From Deroplatys truncata (lineage: Eukaryota; Arthropoda; Insecta; Mantodea; Mantidae): a stretch of DNA of 64,000 nucleotides. The stretch is taken from the NCBI GenBank assembly GCA_030765065.1, contig CM060988.1:178353065-178417064 (forward strand). The letters are read 5' to 3'. The notes below the pieces were generated by a model that saw nothing but the letters and a program-made list of their open reading frames with translations, searched no databases and was not told the DNA's origin. Positions within the stretch are counted from its first letter, which is position 1; every line of letters starts with the position of its first letter. Shown in pieces: positions 21,780-32,404 of the stretch. Made by a program: the position numbers and the translations under genes.

Positions 21780-22925
21780 GTGATTTCGCCATAGGGTTGC
21801 CTTAACGAAAGATTTCCATGTGAAGTGCTATCTGGGGAGGAGTATTTTGTTTAAAATCTTGGTGTAGCATCCTTTGAAAATGTTGAATATAAATCTCGCA
21901 TTTATTATTTATTTGACACATGAAACTTTATCTAAAAATCTGATGTGTTACACTCACATGGCTTTCTCTTCTCTTGTACAAACTATTTTTACAAACACTT
22001 AATCTCCATATGCTTCATGTTAATCGAGATGTTAATCTTATTACTAATTTTCTTGTAGATGCAAGGGGAATATGGTAGGCTTTAAGCGATAGTAAAATAT
22101 TTTAAGAGCTGGTTGCTATGTGGAGTATTCCACTCTCTTTGCATTAACAGCACAAAAAAAATGAATAACGAATTTGAGGAAAGGTATAAGTATTGCAAAA
22201 TTTAAGGGAGTAACAAGCAATATCTCTAAAATGGTACTCTCAACAAAAAAAATATATCACAAATTGTGTATTTTAACGCGATTTATATTTTTTGTGTAGT
22301 AAAACTTTGTCTATCTCTTGTGGTTTACCAGTTATGCAAAAGACGTTCACAATGAAGAACACTTTAGGAGACATTCCCATAAAATTCAAGATATACATTT
22401 CATTTTTATGATAATATCTTAAACATATATATTTTAATAAGAAATGTTAGAGCAATTTTTGAGAAAATTAATATTTTCGAAAAATGTTCCATGTAAAGGG
22501 TAATCTGGGGTGGGGGGATTTTCTTGAAAACCTTCGTGTCGCATATCTGGAAGAAACTGAACCTAAATACTAAGTTTGGTGTTTATCCGACTGTTCGTTT
22601 CTGAGTTATGGTGTTCGCACGCACGCACGCACGCACGCACGCACACATACACACACATACATACACACACAGACAGACAGACACACGGACATGTTTCTAA
22701 AAATGCTGTTTTTAGATTCAGGGGTTCTCAAAACATGTATTTCTGTTGAAATTTCGGTATCGAATTTTTTGGTGGAATACAATACTTCCCCTACTTACTG
22801 TACGTAGTAGAGAAAGTAAAAATGCGTATTTTTGTGTTCAGAGGACATCAAAGCACACATTTACGGTGAAATTCAGATACTAAATTATTAATTAATATCC
22901 AGTCCTTCCTCTACCTAGAATAGGT
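21780..22925 (+). mobile_element. old HINE-like fragment hosting a young copy
   Basis: Old 3' part sequence (CCATGTGAAGTGCTATCTGG...) runs to about 21935 and resumes at about 22820 with GCGTATTTTTGTGTTCAGAG. The join restores the family's microsatellite-flanking region at an A-tract (TCTAAAAATGCG). Confidence 0.6.
21939..22818 (+). mobile_element. HINE-like repeat with expanded microsatellite
   Basis: This is a full-length copy with a 5' TCTGATG start and 3' hairpin. The internal microsatellite (22613-22688) is about 75 bp, with (GCAC)n, CACATA and CAGA units, against 20-35 bp in most copies. Confidence 0.9.
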
Positions 22926-22929
22926 AGGT

Positions 22930-23640
22930 GTACAGAGGGCAAAAACGTTTAGCTTAGATTTATTATAGAGTAAAATATAGCACGTCATTTGACGGCGTTT
23001 TGTAATCTATACGACACTCACGTTTTTGCTATAAATTCCGTGAAAAATGATCATCATAACTTAGTTATTTAGTACAGGACGACACCAGGAGATGGCAGAT
23101 AATTGGTTCGTTCACCAGGAAGTAATCTTGCACGTAAATGAATAGGACAGCAAAAACAAGACGATCGTAAGGAGATTGCAATTAGCGTTTTATCTCCTAG
23201 CAACGGCGCGCGGCGGTAGTCTCACGCAGGTAGGCAGTCTAGTCTTGCTATTTATGGCCCCGGGCTCAACTTTACGGTCTGTCAGTACGTGGTCATAGTC
23301 GGGGAAGAAAAGTCATTCCCCTTCCAACTTGGTGGCGCAATCGTTAAAACAGGCTTACCAACCTTGTCGGTGATACGTTTCCTTGTTTTGTCTCCGTCAG
23401 TTGTTTGGTCCTGTGCCAAACACGACGTGTATCGCTGTTGTGGGCTACCAACGTTAGAGAAATAAACATTACATCACTTCCTAAACTAAATAAAATACAA
23501 ATAATGTCTACCAGGTGAAGAAGGCTCCAATGTTTGAGTTCAAAGCAATGCCTCAGCCGATATTTGCTTGGGCAGGTAGATTTTCTTACGTTAAAAGATG
23601 ATTGCTACTTTTTTTAACTGATTATCTTACTCGCAGTAGC
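22930..23640. other. unassigned DNA with a GC-rich patch
   Basis: 23160-23460 is more GC-rich (GGCGCGCGGCGG, GGCCCCGGGCTC) and ends with GAGAAATAAACATTAC, resembling a polyadenylation context. No ORF or known family is recognised. It may be an LTR or SINE of which this window has a single copy. Confidence 0.35.
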
Positions 23641-24562
23641 ACCTACAACCCAATGCCTTGAGCCAGTAGCCTGTCGAGGAGCAAGCAAACTCTGGATCAT
23701 AGCATATCCAGGATGGGTGATCAGCCCAATGTCTTGAGCCAGTAGCCTGACGAGAAGCAAGCAAAATCTGGATCATAGCATATCCAGGATGAGTGATCAG
23801 CCCAATGCCTTGAGCCTGTAGACTGTCGAGGAGGAAGCAAACTCTGGATCATAGCGTATCCAGAATGGGTGATCAGCTCAATGTCTTGGATCAGTAGCCT
23901 GTCGAGGAGCAAGTAAACTCTGGATCATAGCATATCCAGAATGGGTGATCAGCTCAATGTCTTGGATCAGTAGCCTGTCGAGGAGCAAGTAAACTCTGGA
24001 TCATAGGATATCCAGGATGGGTGATCAGTCCAATGCCTTGGGTCAGTAGCCTGTCGAGGAGCAAGAAAACTCTGGATAATAGCATATCCAGAATGGGTGA
24101 TCAGCTCAGTGTCTTGGATCAGTAGCCCGTCGAGGAGCAAGTAAACTCTGGATCATAGGATATCCAGGATGGGTGATCAGTCAGTCCAATGCCTTGGGTC
24201 AGTAGCCTGTCGAGGAGCAAGTAATCTCTGGATCATAGCATATCCAGAATGGGTGATCAGTCCAATGCCTTGGATCAGTAGCCTGTCGAGGAGCAAGCAA
24301 ACTATGGATCATAGCATATCCAGAATGGGTGATCAGCTCAATGTCTTGGATCAGTAGCCTGTCGAGGACCAAGTAAACTCTGGATCACAGCATATCCAGA
24401 ATGGGTGATCAGCTCAATGTCTTAGATCAGTAGCCTGTCGAGGACCAAGTAAACTCTGGATCATAGGATATCCAGGATGGGTGATCAGCCCAATGCCTTG
24501 GGTCAGTAGCCTGTCGAGGAGCAAGTACTCTCTGGAGCATAGCATATCCAGAATGGGTGCTC
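23640..24562 (+). repeat. 76-bp tandem repeat (minisatellite), about 12 units
   Basis: The unit contains GTAGCCTGTCGAGGAGCAAG, CTCTGGATCATAGCATATCC and GGGTGATCAG. Successive starts are 76 bp apart (23701, 23777, 23853, 23929). One unit carries a 4-bp TCAG duplication at about 24178. Variants CCCAATGCC, CTCAATGTC and TCCAATGCC are interspersed. ORFs across it are artefacts. Confidence 0.95.
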
Positions 24563-24566
24563 AGCC

Positions 24567-24581
24567 TGAAAGTGGATATAC

Positions 24582-24613
<32 letters not shown>

Positions 24614-25444
24614 CATCTAGACGTATAAATCAATGTGAAACAAGAATTTTACCTAATAATGCAATTCAGCAAGAAATATGTTAGAATATTTAGCAGCCAA
24701 GAAATGTACAAAGCAAATGGTAACTTAGATAAGTAATGGACGGGCGAGCTAGCTAATTCCAGGTAAAAGGTAATTCTAGGCAGAGCCCACTTTTCACCAC
24801 TTATGACTAATGCGGAATGAACTTGAAGGAATAACGGGAAATAGAAAGCGACAAATATAGAAAGGAGAGAGACAGAGACATTGAGTTTGCTTCCGACGCG
24901 TCACTGGGACGCGTGTGGGAAAAGTTTTGAAGCAGAATATTTTTATACATAATAAGGCAACGCGGTCTGAGAACCAATTATAAATGTTACATTTTAGGGC
25001 GCGCACGTAAGCGTCACCAGGTTGAGGTATGAAAGGGGGAAGCAGGCCCCAGATTTTCACTCTCTTATAGAATCTCTTCGACACACAGTGAAACTCTCTG
25101 AACAACGGATGCACGTGTGTGCATATGGGTTGGGAAGCATGTGTAGATAGATTAGGCTCCTAATTTACTATTATGGTGGAAATTATTAAATTGTAAAAGC
25201 TAGCCTCCCATAAGTATCTTATCAACAATAAATCGCATTTTCAGGGAAATGTAGTGTATTTTAATTTTCCTCGCCTATGAAAACCTTGATACCAGTAAAA
25301 TTAGTTAGGTAATTTATTAGAAATGGAAAAATCATCAATCGCTGAGCAGAGATAGCCGGAGATCAGAACACTGCAGCAGAGGGTATCAACCCAGAGGAAC
25401 AACGATTTCCCGCTACCAGTGACGCCTAACGTTTACTCGCTACA
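24567..25444 (+). mobile_element. solo LTR, family 3, inside the minisatellite
   Basis: The element has TG...CA ends (TGAAAGTGGATATA ... CGCTACA) and is flanked by AGCC (24563-24566) and AGCT (25445-25448), a 4-bp target duplication with one change. Removing it rejoins the 76-bp unit. A CA/TA microsatellite at 24581-24613 lies just inside the 5' end. A TATGAAAG element at about 25027 corresponds to TATAAAAG in the second copy. There is no coding region; the internal ORFs (24794-25114) are artefacts. Confidence 0.8.
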
Positions 25445-25448
25445 AGCT

Positions 25449-25530
25449 TAATGTCCAGGATCAGTAGCCTGTCGAGGAGCAAGTAAACTCTGGACCATAG
25501 CATATACAGGATGGGATCAGCCCAATACCT
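25449..25530 (+). repeat. 76-bp repeat unit beyond the LTR
   Basis: One monomer (GATCAGTAGCCTGTCGAGGA, then GGACCATAGCATAT) continues the array broken by the solo LTR, then decays into a SINE-like segment. Confidence 0.85.
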
Positions 25531-25700
25531 GGTATGGCGGTGAAGGAGGAGGAAATGAAATGTAGGGATGATAGGAAAATTCGCGGATCAAATTATCCAT
25601 CCCAGTATTCACCTGGCGACCGAGGAAAACCGTGAAACAACCTCAGGTTGGTCGTCCCCGGAGGTTTGAAAACAGGATCTCAGAATTCGATTCGCACACA
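25530..25700 (-). repeat. SINE-like fragment
   Basis: On the minus strand, TTTTCCTCGGTCGCCAGG and TGAATACTGGGATGG match the body of the 8380-8545 repeat. Immediately upstream is a degenerate B-box region. Confidence 0.55.
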
Positions 25701-25822
25701 TTACCGCAGCGCCACCTCGCTCTGTTTAAAGCTAGACAAAATGGCGAAAATTTTCAAACCATTATACCTTTAGTTTATTGGTTAGTTTTATTAATTAGAA
25801 TTTCCCATTTAATTGGATACAC

Positions 25823-27080
25823 TATGTGATCAGAAGTATCCGGACACCCCTCAAACATACGTTTTTCATCTTAGGTGCATTATGCTGCCACTTGCTGCCT
25901 GGTACTCATTATCCGCGACCTCAGTAGCCATTAGACATCGTGAAACAGCAGAATGGGACGCTCGTGGAACTCACGGACTTTGAACGTGGTCAAGTGATTG
26001 AGTGTCACTTGTGTCAGAAGTCTGTACGCGAGATTTCCACACTCCTAAACATCCCTAGGTCCACTGTTTCTGATATGATAGTGAAGTGGAAACGTGAAGG
26101 GACATGTACAGCAAAAAAGCGTACAGGCCGACCTCGTCTGTTGACTGACAGACACCGCCAACATTTGAAGAGGGTCGTAAAGATTAATAGGCAGATATCT
26201 ATCCAGACCATCACACAGGAATTCCAAACAACACCAGGATCCACTCCAAGTACTATGACAGTTAGGCGCGAGGTGAGAAACCTTGGATTCCATGGTCGAG
26301 CGGCTCCTCATAAGCCACACATCACGCAGGAAAATGCCAAACAACGCCTCGCTTGGTGTAAGGAGCGTCAAAATTACACGATTGAACAGTGGCAAAATGT
26401 TATGTGGAGTGACGAATCACGGTACACAATGTGGCGATCCGATGACAGGGTGTGGGTATGGAGAATGCCCGGTGAACGTCATCTGCCACCGTGTGTAGTG
26501 CAAATAGTGAAATTCGGAGGTGGTTGTGTTATGGCGTGGTCGTGTTTTTCCTGGAGGGGGCTTGCACCCCTTATTATTTTGCGTGGAACGATCACAGCGC
26601 AGGCCTACATTGATATTTTGAGCAACTTCTTGCTTCCCACTGTTGGAGAGGAATTCGGGGATGGCGTTTCCATCTTTCAACACGATCGAGCATCTGTTCA
26701 TACTGCACGGGTTGTGGCGGAGTGGTTACACGACCATAACATCCCTGTAATGGACTGGCCTGCACAGAGTCCTGACTTGAATCCTATAGAACACCTTTGG
26801 GATGTTTTGGAACGCCGACTTCGTGCCAGGCCTCGGCGAACTACATCGATACCTCTCCTCAGTTCCGTGAAGAATGGGCTGTCATTCCTCAAGAAACCTT
26901 CCAGCACCTGATTGAAAGTATGCCTGCGAGAGTGAACGCTGTCATCAAGGCTAAGGGTACGCCAAAACACCATATTGACTTACAGCATTACTTGAAGATC
27001 TTGTCGCACCTTTTGGAAGCACTTTTATTGTTGTTGGCAGAATACTTTTTTGAATATATTTGTACATTCTGTAGCATGAA
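25823..27080 (+). mobile_element. Tc1-like element, near full length
   Basis: The left end reads TATGTGATCAGAAGTATCC from 25823, next to a possible TA. Its inverted partner is seen clean in the second copy at about 41295-41316 (GGATACTTTTGATCACG). In this copy the right end is degenerate (AGAATACTTTTTTGAATA at about 27040) and I cannot fix the boundary. The copy is flanked on the right by an old HINE-like repeat. Confidence 0.75.
25940..26995 (+). pseudogene. Tc1-like transposase, DD34E, almost intact
   Basis: The transposase would cut and paste its element through TIR binding. The frame runs 323 codons from a GTG at 25940 and shows the whole family architecture. A helix-turn-helix (residues about 12-50) is followed by a GRPR hinge (about 63-66) and a second DNA-binding domain. 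The catalytic core has Asp158 (MWSDESR), Asp249 (FQHDR) and Glu284 (NPIEHLW); spacing between the last two is exactly 34. Two defects are visible. The codon before GTG is ATC where relatives would be expected to have ATG. A 7-bp deletion at about 26868 (TTCCGTGAAG against TTCCGCACTCCGTGAAG in the copy at 41115) shifts the last 60-70 codons; the proper C terminus (REEWAVIPQETFQHLIESMP) continues in the next frame to about 26990. Otherwise no internal stop, so loss is recent. Confidence 0.9.
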
Positions 27081-27084
27081 CTTG

Positions 27085-27785
27085 CAATAAGTAGAGTAAA
27101 TAAGTACGTACTTATTGTATTTCACCCAAACATTTGATGTCACTGGAGTTACATGTTTTGGGACTCATTAAATCAAAAAAAAAATCTGATGTGTTGCACT
27201 CACATGGTTTTCTCTACTCTTGTACAAACTATTTTTACAAACGCTTATTCTCCATCTACTACATGTTACTCGAGGTAAACTTCGCAGAAACTCCAGAAAT
27301 TCCAAATTCCTGATTTTTTTGGTAATATCCGCCAAAGTCGTTTTCATTCTCAATGAAAAGTACTTTTTCATAACTGGTAATCCTCAAGGGAAACTCAAAA
27401 TTTTCCTACATAAAAAATGTACATCTTGTTAAAACAAACAATTTATGTCACTTTCTTTTGTGGAATGAAACATTTCCGAGATATTCCTTATTATTTGTTT
27501 GAGTTTTCCATTGCTTATACTTTTTCTGAAATGGGAATTGATATTGGTTCCTTTTTATGTCCTGGACATTCAAAGAGAATAGAATACTCCACATAGCAAC
27601 CAGCTCTTAAAAGATTTGACTATCGCTTAAAGCCTACCATATTCCTCTTGCATCTACAAGAAAATTAGCAATAAGTTTCTGCAAATGTTTATCTCGATTA
27701 ACATGAAGTAGATGGAGAATAAGCGTTTGTAAAAATAGTTTGTACAAGAGAGGAGAAAGTAATGTGAGTACGACTTTAGATTTTA
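27085..27785 (-). mobile_element. old HINE-like copy with a 5' fragment inserted
   Basis: Minus-strand landmarks run from TAAGTACGTACTTATTGTATT through CATAACTGGTAATCCTCAAG to GAGGAGAAAGTAATGTGAG. At 27185-27300 a plus-strand 5' part (TCTGATGTGTTGCACTCACA) sits in its A-tract and stops after about 115 bp. Confidence 0.65.
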
Positions 27786-28015
27786 CAATATGTTGCCATT
27801 ATATTAAAGTATAGTCGCTGTTATTCGTTTCTCGGGATTTCATGGAACGACTATGGAATCTCCAAGCCAGCATACAGCCACTATCTCTTAGTCTTTAGAT
27901 TATCGCTCTCCCCTTTATGTAGTGAAACTATTCATATAAACGTTTATAACAGTCAAGCAGATACCCACGAGAATAAGATTTTTCAAAAATGCTTTATAAA
28001 AGTTATATAAAAAAA
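27786..28015 (-). repeat. old HINE-like subfamily fragment
   Basis: TTTCTCGGGATTTCATGGAA and the following ~150 bp match the 5' region of the old subfamily seen at 39890-40110 and 59970-60190. Confidence 0.5.
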
Positions 28016-29688
28016 TCTGATGTGTTACACTCACATGAGTTTCTCTACTCTAGTACTTATTCTCCATATGCTTCATGTTAATCGACATGTTAATCTTATT
28101 GCTAATTTTCTTGTAGATGCAAGGGGAATATGGTAGGCTTTAAGCGATAGTCAAATGTTTTAAGAGCTGGTTGGTATGTGGAGTATTCCATTCTCTTTGC
28201 ATTACCATGACAAAAAAATCTGATGTGTTACACTCACATGACTTTCTCTACTCGTGTACAAACTATTTTTACAAACGCTTATTCTCCATCTACTTCATGT
28301 TAATCGAGATAAACATTTGCATACTCTATCTTATTGCTAATTTTCTTGTAGATATAAGGGGAAAATATATAGAAAAACAGTAGCCTTTAAGCACATACAT
28401 ATCTCTTAATAGCTGGTTGCTAGGTACAGCACCATTCCCTTTGCCACAGATTAATACTCTTTGCATATCCAAGACAAAAAAAATGAATAACGAATTACCA
28501 TTTGAGAAAATAAGTATTGAAAAATTTAAAGGAATAACAAGCAATATCTCGAAAATGGTTCACTCAACTGTCTGTTTCTGAGTTATGCTGTTCACAGACA
28601 GACACACAAGCGGACATGTTTCCAAAAATCGTTTTTTTTATTCAGGGGATCTCAAAACATGTATTTCCGGTGAAATCTCGGTATCGAATTTTTGGGTGGA
28701 ATACAATACTTCCCCTACTTACTATACGTAGTAGAGAAAGTAAAAATATCTTAGTGTTACACTCACATGACTTTCTCTACTCTTGTAAAACTATTATTAC
28801 AAGCTCTTATTCTCCATCTATTTCATATTAATCGAGATAAACATTTGCAGAAACGAACTTTTGACATTCAAAGAGAATTACATTTTACACATAGCGACCA
28901 GTTCTAAAAATATTTGACTATCGCTTAAAGCGTACTTGTTCCCCTTGTTTAGTGTTTGCAAGGGCAATATAGGAATACAGTAGCCTTTAAGCACATACAT
29001 ATCTCTTAATAGCTGATTGCTAGGTGCAGCACTATTCCCTTTGGCACAGATTAATACTCTTTGCATATCCAAGACAAAAAAATGAATAACGAATTCCCAT
29101 TTGAGAAAATAAGTATTGAAAAATTTAAGAGAATAACAAGTAATATCTCGAAAATGGTTCACTCAACAACAAAAATGTATATGCTATAAATTGTGTATTT
29201 TAACGCGATATACATAGTTGTGTAGTAAAATTTTGTCTATCTCTAATGGTTTACCAGTTATGCAAAAGTCGTTCACAATGAAGAATACTTTTGGAGACAT
29301 TACCAGAAAATTCGAGATATACATTTCATTTGTCATAAAATTATCTTAAACATATAATATTTTAATTAAAATCGTTAGAGCCATTTTGATAAAATTAAAT
29401 TTTCGAAAAATGTTCCATGTAAAGGGTAATCTGAGGTGGGGGGAGTTTCTTGAAAACCTTCGTGTCGCATCTCTGGAAGATACGGAACCTAAATACCAAG
29501 TTTGGTGTTTATCCGACTGTTCGTTTCTGAGTTTTGCTGTTCACAGACACACACACGGACATGTTTCCAAAAATGCTTTTTTTGGATTCAGGGGGTCTCA
29601 AAACATGTATTTCCGGTGAAATCTCGGTATCGAGTTTTTGGGTGGAATACAATACTTCCCCTACTTACTATACGTAGTAGAGAAAGTA
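28016..29688 (+). mobile_element. HINE-like cluster: three 5' parts, two 3' parts
   Basis: 5' parts begin at 28016, 28219 and about 28749. The first ends at an A-tract (ATGACAAAAAAA) where the second begins. The second has a 3' part that is internally deleted (28565: CTCAAC joined to TGTCTGTTTC) and ends at 28743. The third is full length to 29688. The 3' part belonging to the first 5' part is missing. Copies two and three have a longer 5' part containing TAGCTGGTTGCTAGG and CCACAGATTAATAC. Confidence 0.8.
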
Positions 29689-29889
29689 ATTCCATTTTGA
29701 TACATAAACTAGACATCTAATTAGCCTCCAACATTACGTAACACCATCGTACTCTGTAAAACATCTTCATTGTACTCTTGACACATAATTAACTTTAATT
29801 AATTAGAGCTGAGATAGAAATTACAATGATGAAGCCAACCTCTAGTGATGTAGTAAAATGTGCACATTAACGGTTGTCATGAAACCTCG

Positions 29890-30260
29890 GCAGAGCACCC
29901 ATGTAGGCCATGTGCCCGTTACTGCTTCTAACGAGACCCCTGGAAGGGAGGTATGAGGGGGAGACCCGAAGGGCGACCAGATCTGGATGACGGGCGCAAA
30001 CAGGACGGGTTCCCTAACGTTTCCAGATAGAACTTATCCGACCCCAACCACGAGTCCCTAACCTTAGGCGATATCCCCTGGTGAAGCCCACTTTGCAGGC
30101 AAGTCCCAACTGTGAAATCCCTGCCGACGCCAGGAAAGAAAACTCTACAAAGGGCACATTCACCACCCAGCTGCAACCCGCTGAACACCGTCGCCCGGAA
30201 CTACAACCCTGAAACGGATCACGAGGTTGATAACACTAGTCTGCATGATATCGGATGACT
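29890..30260 (-). repeat. repeat shared with 7440-7575
   Basis: This GC-rich segment contains, on the minus strand, ATCTGGTCGCCCTTCGGG and TCTGGAAACGTTAGGG, as at 7458-7530. Gene-like ORFs (29928-30188) lack family support. Possibly the 5' part of a LINE. Confidence 0.4.
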
Positions 30261-30289
30261 GAAAACTAACAAGTGATTCTGACTCACTT

Positions 30290-31156
30290 TTTACTTTCTC
30301 TACTACGTATAGTAAGTAGGGGAAGTATTGCATTCCACCCAAAAATTCGATACCGAGATTTCACCGGAAATACATGTTTTGAGATCTCCTGAATCCAAAA
30401 AAAGCATTTTTAGAAACATGTCCGTGTGTGTGTCTGAGTGTCTGTGTGTGTGTGTCTGTGAACAGCATAACTCAAAAACGAACAGTCGGATAAGCACCAA
30501 ACTTGGTACTTAGGTTCAGTATCTTCCAGAGATGCAACACGAAGGTTTTCAAGAAAATCCCCCCACCCCAGACTACCCTTTACATGGAAGATTTTTCGAA
30601 AATTTTAATTTTCTCAAAAATGGCTCTAACGATTTTGATGAAAATATCATATGTTTAAGATAATGTCATGAGAAATGAAATGTATATCTCGAATTTTCTG
30701 GGAATGTCTCCAAAAGTATTCTTCATTGTGAACGACTATTGCATAACTGGTAAACCATAAGAGATAGACAAAATTTTACTACACAAAAAATGTAGATCGC
30801 GTTAAAATACACAACTTATGTCATATACATTTCTTTTGTTGAGTGAACCGTTTTCGAGATATTGCTTGTTATTTCCTTAAATTTTCCAATACTTATACTT
30901 TTTCTCAAATGCGTTATTCATTTTTTTTACGTCCTGGACATGCACAGAGAATGGAATGCGCCACATAGCAACCAGCGTTAAAATATTTGACTATCGCTTA
31001 AACGCTACCATATTTCCCTTGCATCTACAAGAATATTACCAATAAGATTAACTTCTCCATATCTTGATTAACATGAAGCATATGGAGAATAGGCGTATGT
31101 AAAATTAGATTGTACAAGAGTAGAGAAAGTCATGTGAGTGTAACACATCAGATTTT
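30290..31156 (-). mobile_element. HINE-like repeat, full-length
   Basis: The 3' end is at 30290, the microsatellite at 30423-30460, and the 5' end CACATCAGA near 31152. It lies inside a T-tract of an inverted repeat flanking the next ORF remnant. Confidence 0.9.
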
Positions 31157-31347
31157 TTATGCTGATTTCAGAACTGCTTTTAGTTTTTTTCTATCACGTA
31201 CAGTTTTTTCACAGTTTCACTTAAAAGATATAGAGATATAGAGATGTAAAGATATTGCTTCCGCAACTACACTTAAAATTAGGCTGGAGTAACTGTCCCT
31301 GCTGCAAGTAACTTTCCAAGAAATTTCCCTTCATTACACAAGACAAA

Positions 31348-31780
31348 TTAAAGGCTGGAATTTTTGCTGGTCCTCAAATAAGGAAATTGTTGAACGATGA
31401 AGATTTTGAGAAGACAATGAATGAGAGAGAAATAGAAGCATGGACCGCCTTGCAATCAGTTACTGAAAACTTCTTAGGCAATAACAAAGATCATAATTCC
31501 AAGGCCATTATCGAAACCATGTTGGAAAATTTCAAGAAGATGGGTTGTAACATGAGTGTAAAGGTGCATTTTCTGCATTCACATCTCGACTACCTTCCAG
31601 AAAATCTGGGACATTCTAGTGAAGAGTAGGGTGAACGTTTTCACCAAGGAGATGGAGAGGAGGTACCAGGGGAGATGGAATGAGACTATGATGGCCGACT
31701 ACTGTTGCATGTTGAGGAGGGACAGGATCTGCAAGGATCTGCAAGGAAGTCAAAGAAGAGAACGTTTGAAAAAAATTAAA
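31348..31780 (+). pseudogene. decayed copy of a conserved, uncharacterised arthropod ORF
   Basis: The reading begins KLKAGIFAGPQIRKLL, continues through FLGNNKDHNSKAIIETML and the highly conserved-looking MSVKVHFLHSHLDYLPENLG, and then hits a TAG at 31627 where a Gln codon is expected (EE*GERFHQ). A small deletion right after shifts frame; EMERRYQGRWNETMMADYC and MLRRDR follow. I recall this string as a common multi-copy protein in invertebrate genomes, associated with mobile elements, but I cannot name a family with certainty. No catalytic motif is assigned. Confidence 0.6.
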
Positions 31781-32059
31781 TGAAACACTTTGGCTTCTTG
31801 TTTTGTTAAAATGTAGTCATGAATTAGGGGAGTTCTTGAAAGTATTCTTAAAATCTTTCTTGAATAAAAACTTACCTTGTGTGAAATGCTATTTGAATAC
31901 TTTTCTACACTCATTAGTAAAATTGTCAAAACATTACTTCTTATTTTGTGTAAAAACCTGACGTATAGAAAAAAATGAACTTATTTCTGGAATCAGCATA
32001 AAACCTTGATTCAAGATCACCTGCTTTTAAGAAATCATCTGACAAAAAGTTTGAAAATT

Positions 32060-32250
32060 CAGACTGGTGTCATGGATACAGAAAATGAGGAACAGAAAAC
32101 ACGTGGTAGAAGAGGAACCACCCCAGCATTCGCCTTACGAATCGGGGAAACCGCGAAAAATCCATAGTTCAGAGTGATCGTTCCATGGTGATCAAAATCG
32201 GGAGGCGTTACTGAGGCGACGCCACATCGGTTGGCGATACAGTAAATCAT
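32060..32250 (-). repeat. SINE-like fragment
   Basis: The minus strand contains TTTTTCGCGGTTTCCCCGAT, AGGCGAATGCTGGGGTGG and TTCCTCTTCTACCACG, sharing the body motif of 7200-7245. The body is present; the tRNA-like head is not clear. Confidence 0.6.
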
Positions 32251-32404
32251 TATTAATGTTCAAATCAGCTATTTTTGAAAAAATCAGGGATGATGAAAGT
32301 TTTTCTGGTAAAGAATAATTTGGGGTGAGGGAATTTTCTTGAAAATCTTCGTGTCGCATTCTTGGAGGACAATGAACCTAAATACCAACTACGGTTTTTA
32401 ATAT

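Larger units (their letters stand above)
30264..32030. mobile_element. inverted-repeat-bounded element carrying an ORF remnant
   Basis: The left side (ATGCTGATTTCAGAA at 31159-31173, continuing through CTATCACGTACAG) matches the inverse of the right side, 31945-32003 (TTCTGGAATCAGCATAAAA, preceded by CCTGACGTATAG). The similarity seems to continue on the other side of the 30290-31156 insertion (CAAGTGATTCTGACTCAC against the inverse CAGGTGATCTTGAATCAAGG). The alignment is by eye. Outer limits and target duplication are unknown. Confidence 0.45.

Noticed and set aside
23640-24562. CRISPR-like appearance of regular 76-bp repeats
   Set aside because: Units are contiguous tandem repeats without unique spacers, and the context is eukaryotic.
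24794-25114. 106-codon minus-strand ORF, with a homologue at 52606-52926
   Set aside because: Both lie at the same position of the family-3 solo LTR. Similarity reflects LTR homology, and the frames differ in detail; no protein motif.
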